From Nostoc sp. FACHB-973 (lineage in GTDB: Bacteria > Cyanobacteriota > Cyanobacteriia > Cyanobacteriales > Nostocaceae), in NCBI RefSeq assembly GCF_014698115.1, contig NZ_JACJSJ010000003.1, positions 1-64,000 on the forward strand: a DNA stretch of 64,000 nt, given 5' to 3'. This document shows positions 61,749 to 64,000 of the stretch, in pieces (the first letter of the stretch is position 1; each line of letters opens with the position of its first letter). Below the pieces are notes generated by a model. It was not told the origin of the DNA and made no database searches. It saw only the letters and a program-made list of their open reading frames with translations. The position numbers and the translations under genes are program-made.

Positions 61749-64000
61749 ATGGTTTCCACCGTCGATCTCAATACCGTGGATGGCTTATCTGAGCAAGAGG
61801 CGATCGCTCGGCTCAAAGACGAAGGCTACAATGAACTCCCCTCAGCTCGCTCTCGCAGTATTTTATCGTTCGCTTGGGAAACCGTTCAAGATCCGATCTT
61901 CCTCTTGCTAGTCGGCGGGGGTATCATCTATTGGATTTTAGGCGATCTACAGGAAGCCCTGATTTTGCTTGGTTTCGTCTTCTTCATCACCGGGATTAGC
62001 CTTTACCAGGAAGGTAAAACCGAACACGCCCTAGAAGCCTTGCGCGATCTTTCCAGTCCTCGCGCCTTGGTGATTCGGGATGGTGAGCGAAAACGGATTG
62101 CAGGGCGAGAAGTCGTTCGAGGAGATGTCTTAGTGTTGGCAGAAGGCGATCGCGTACCTGCCGATGCAATGGTACTATCTTGCACAAATCTTTCAACTGA
62201 TGAGTCGTTACTCACCGGGGAATCCCTACCCGTTCGCAAAGTTGCTGCCGCTGGTACCGTGGAAATGGCACGTCCAGGGGGAGATGAGTTGCCCTTTGTA
62301 TATTCTGGAACCTTGGTAGTTCAGGGACAGGGAATTGCTCAAGTCCAAGCGGTGGGCGCTCAAACAGAGATGGGCAAGATTGGCAACGCCTTACAAAAAG
62401 TGAAGCCGGAACCAACTCCGCTACAACAAGAAATGACTCGGTTGGTGAGCCGTCTGTTTGGCATCGCTTTATTGTTGTGTGTGGCGATCGTGGTGATTTA
62501 TGGAATCACGCGAGGAGATTGGCTCAAAGGATTTCTCGCAGGTATTACCTTAGCGATGGCAATTTTGCCAAATGAATTTCCGGTTGTCGTGACGATTTTC
62601 TTAGCCTTGGGAGCATGGCGAATTTCTCAGAAACACGTCTTAGCTCGTCGCGCTTCCGCCGTGGAAACCTTGGGTTCGGCAACGGTTCTGTGTGTGGATA
62701 AAACTGGGACGCTGACGCTGAATCAGATGGCAGTACAACAGCTATTTGCATACAACCATGCAGAAAACCCTCACCCATATAATTTGGAATTGGATTTAGG
62801 AGAGTCACTCCCCGAAGCAGTTCATGAATTAGTCGAGTTTTGCATTCTGGCAAGTCAGAGAGATCCTTTTGATCCAATGGAGAAAGCATTTAAGGAATTG
62901 GGCGTTGGCGTAGCCTCTCCTTCAGAGAATCGCTATCTCGCACATACTGAACATCTGCATGACGATTGGATACTGTTGCGAGAATATCCGCTCTCACCGC
63001 AGCTACTAGCAATGTCTCACGTTTGGCAGTCAGCTGACGGTAAGCAGTATGAAATTGCAGCCAAAGGAGCGCCGGAAGCGATCGCGGATCTCTGTCATTT
63101 CACGCCCCAACAGCAGACAATTCTGGCAGCCCAAATCAGTGAAATGGCAAATCAAGGATTGCGTGTGTTAGGTGTTGCCAAAGCCTCTCTTGTTGATGCG
63201 CCACCGCCATTTTTGCCGCCTCATCCATCGCTTAATCCAAATCATTTACCCGACGAGCAACATGACTTTCCTTTTCAATTTATCGGATTAGTTGGACTGT
63301 CCGATCCAGTGCGTCCAAATGTTGCGGCGGCAATTCAAGAATGTTATACCGCAGGTATTCGAGTAGTTATGATTACGGGTGATTATCCCGGAACGGCTCA
63401 AACTATTGCCCGTCAGATTGGATTGATGCAAATGGGAGCCATTCTGACGGGAACGGAATTGGATCTGATGAGTGACGCTGAACTCGAACAACGCATTCAA
63501 AGTACAAACATCTTTGCACGAGCCGTTCCCGAACAAAAATTGCGCTTGGTTAATGCTTTGAAAGCCAAGGGTGAAGTCGTTGCCATGACTGGGGATGGTG
63601 TGAATGATGCCCCGGCTCTCAAATCTGCCCAAATCGGGATTGCGATGGGGCAGCGAGGCACAGATGTTGCCCGTGAGTCGGCGGCGTTAGTGTTATTGGA
63701 TGATGATTTTTCATCCATTGTGCAAGCAGTGAAACTGGGACGGCGAATTTTTGATAATCTCCGTAAAGCAATGGCATATCTGCTAGCGATTCATATTCCG
63801 ATCGCTGGCATGTCTTTGATTCCAGTGTTGTTTAAGCTGCCGTTAGTATTACTTCCCGTTCATGTTGCCTTTCTGCATTTGATTATTGATCCAGCTTGCT
63901 CCATCGTTTTAGAAGCCGAACCCCCAGAAGCAACGGTGATGCAGCGTCCTCCCCGCAACCCCAAAGAACCATTATTTGGCAGGAAAACTTTGGGTTTGGC
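61749..64000 (+). CDS. cation-translocating P-type ATPase (partial, runs off the window)
   Basis: The frame opens at ATG 61749 (MVSTVDLNTVDGLSEQEAIARL) and stays open to the right edge, so the 3' end is missing. Visible are the actuator TGES motif (LSTDESLLTGESLPV), an M4-like segment LAMAILPNEFPVVVTIFLALGAW, the phosphorylation site DKTGTL near residue 317, and the hinge GDGVNDAPALKSA near residue 615. The arrangement resembles the calcium/PMCA-like P2 subfamily with NEFP in place of PEGLP. It pumps a cation out of the cytosol using ATP; the metal cannot be told. Confidence 0.93.
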   Translation, partial: MVSTVDLNTVDGLSEQEAIARLKDEGYNELPSARSRSILSFAWETVQDPIFLLLVGGGIIYWILGDLQEALILLGFVFFITGISLYQEGKTEHALEALRDLSSPRALVIRDGERKRIAGREVVRGDVLVLAEGDRVPADAMVLSCTNLSTDESLLTGESLPVRKVAAAGTVEMARPGGDELPFVYSGTLVVQGQGIAQVQAVGAQTEMGKIGNALQKVKPEPTPLQQEMTRLVSRLFGIALLLCVAIVVIYGITRGDWLKGFLAGITLAMAILPNEFPVVVTIFLALGAWRISQKHVLARRASAVETLGSATVLCVDKTGTLTLNQMAVQQLFAYNHAENPHPYNLELDLGESLPEAVHELVEFCILASQRDPFDPMEKAFKELGVGVASPSENRYLAHTEHLHDDWILLREYPLSPQLLAMSHVWQSADGKQYEIAAKGAPEAIADLCHFTPQQQTILAAQISEMANQGLRVLGVAKASLVDAPPPFLPPHPSLNPNHLPDEQHDFPFQFIGLVGLSDPVRPNVAAAIQECYTAGIRVVMITGDYPGTAQTIARQIGLMQMGAILTGTELDLMSDAELEQRIQSTNIFARAVPEQKLRLVNALKAKGEVVAMTGDGVNDAPALKSAQIGIAMGQRGTDVARESAALVLLDDDFSSIVQAVKLGRRIFDNLRKAMAYLLAIHIPIAGMSLIPVLFKLPLVLLPVHVAFLHLIIDPACSIVLEAEPPEATVMQRPPRNPKEPLFGRKTLGL

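Noticed and set aside
1-64000. tRNA or rRNA genes
   Set aside because: I looked for GGTTCGAAT-type T-loops and rRNA motifs by eye and found none; a covariance search would be needed to be certain.

Overview
The window comes from a cyanobacterial chromosome, most likely a filamentous Nostocales-type organism (Nostoc, Calothrix or Tolypothrix relatives). The evidence is dense GCGATCGC (HIP1) palindromes, heptanucleotide short tandem repeats of the CCCCACT, CCCCAGT and GGGGAGT type between genes, and typical phototroph genes: chlB, raf1, menG/ubiE, ycf46, ycf37-like, DUF2808 and PEP-CTERM proteins. No rRNA, tRNA or CRISPR array was recognised.

Layout. At 0-2.1 kb lie an exported hypothetical protein and a small cytosolic one. 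At 2.3-10.2 kb is a compact RiPP (ribosomally made, modified peptide) cluster. A C39-peptidase ABC exporter and a GNAT acyltransferase run leftward. A double-glycine precursor peptide, a radical SAM enzyme, a short-chain dehydrogenase-like protein and an HlyD-type adaptor run rightward. This is the best candidate for an undescribed system here. At 10.4-12 kb is a lone methyltransferase between repeats and a MITE. At 12-22 kb are sbcC, an orphan VapB-like antitoxin, cell-wall-binding and SH3 proteins, ycf46 and an AT-rich OLD-type ATPase/nuclease.

At 22-25.5 kb is the conserved leftward block rpmH-rnpA-PH protein-yidC-jag(R3H)-yceD, which joins ribosome, RNase P and membrane insertion functions. 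At 27-30 kb is the three-gene proton-translocating transhydrogenase operon with a clear terminator. At 30.2-31.4 kb an internally deleted IS4-like element abuts a truncated cation efflux gene. At 32-38 kb are two closely similar PhoX phosphatases with a small gene between them. At 38-44 kb are a glycosyltransferase, a DUF445 protein, menG, a response regulator and raf1.

At 44.3-47.4 kb a three-gene operon (HGDV protein, DUF6745-like, DUF6887-like) converges on a VWA-domain protein. At 49-51.5 kb is a UvrD-like helicase with two heptanucleotide repeat tracts inside its reading frame. At 52.6-59.9 kb are rpmI-rplT, a solute-binding protein, a ycf37-like TPR gene, a copper amine oxidase, a cyclophilin and chlB. 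At 60.0-60.8 kb is a probable toxin/immunity pair unconnected to any large delivery gene. The window ends in a flavin-binding PNPOx-like gene and a P-type ATPase that runs off the right edge.

All family assignments come from reading motifs by eye; no database search was run.
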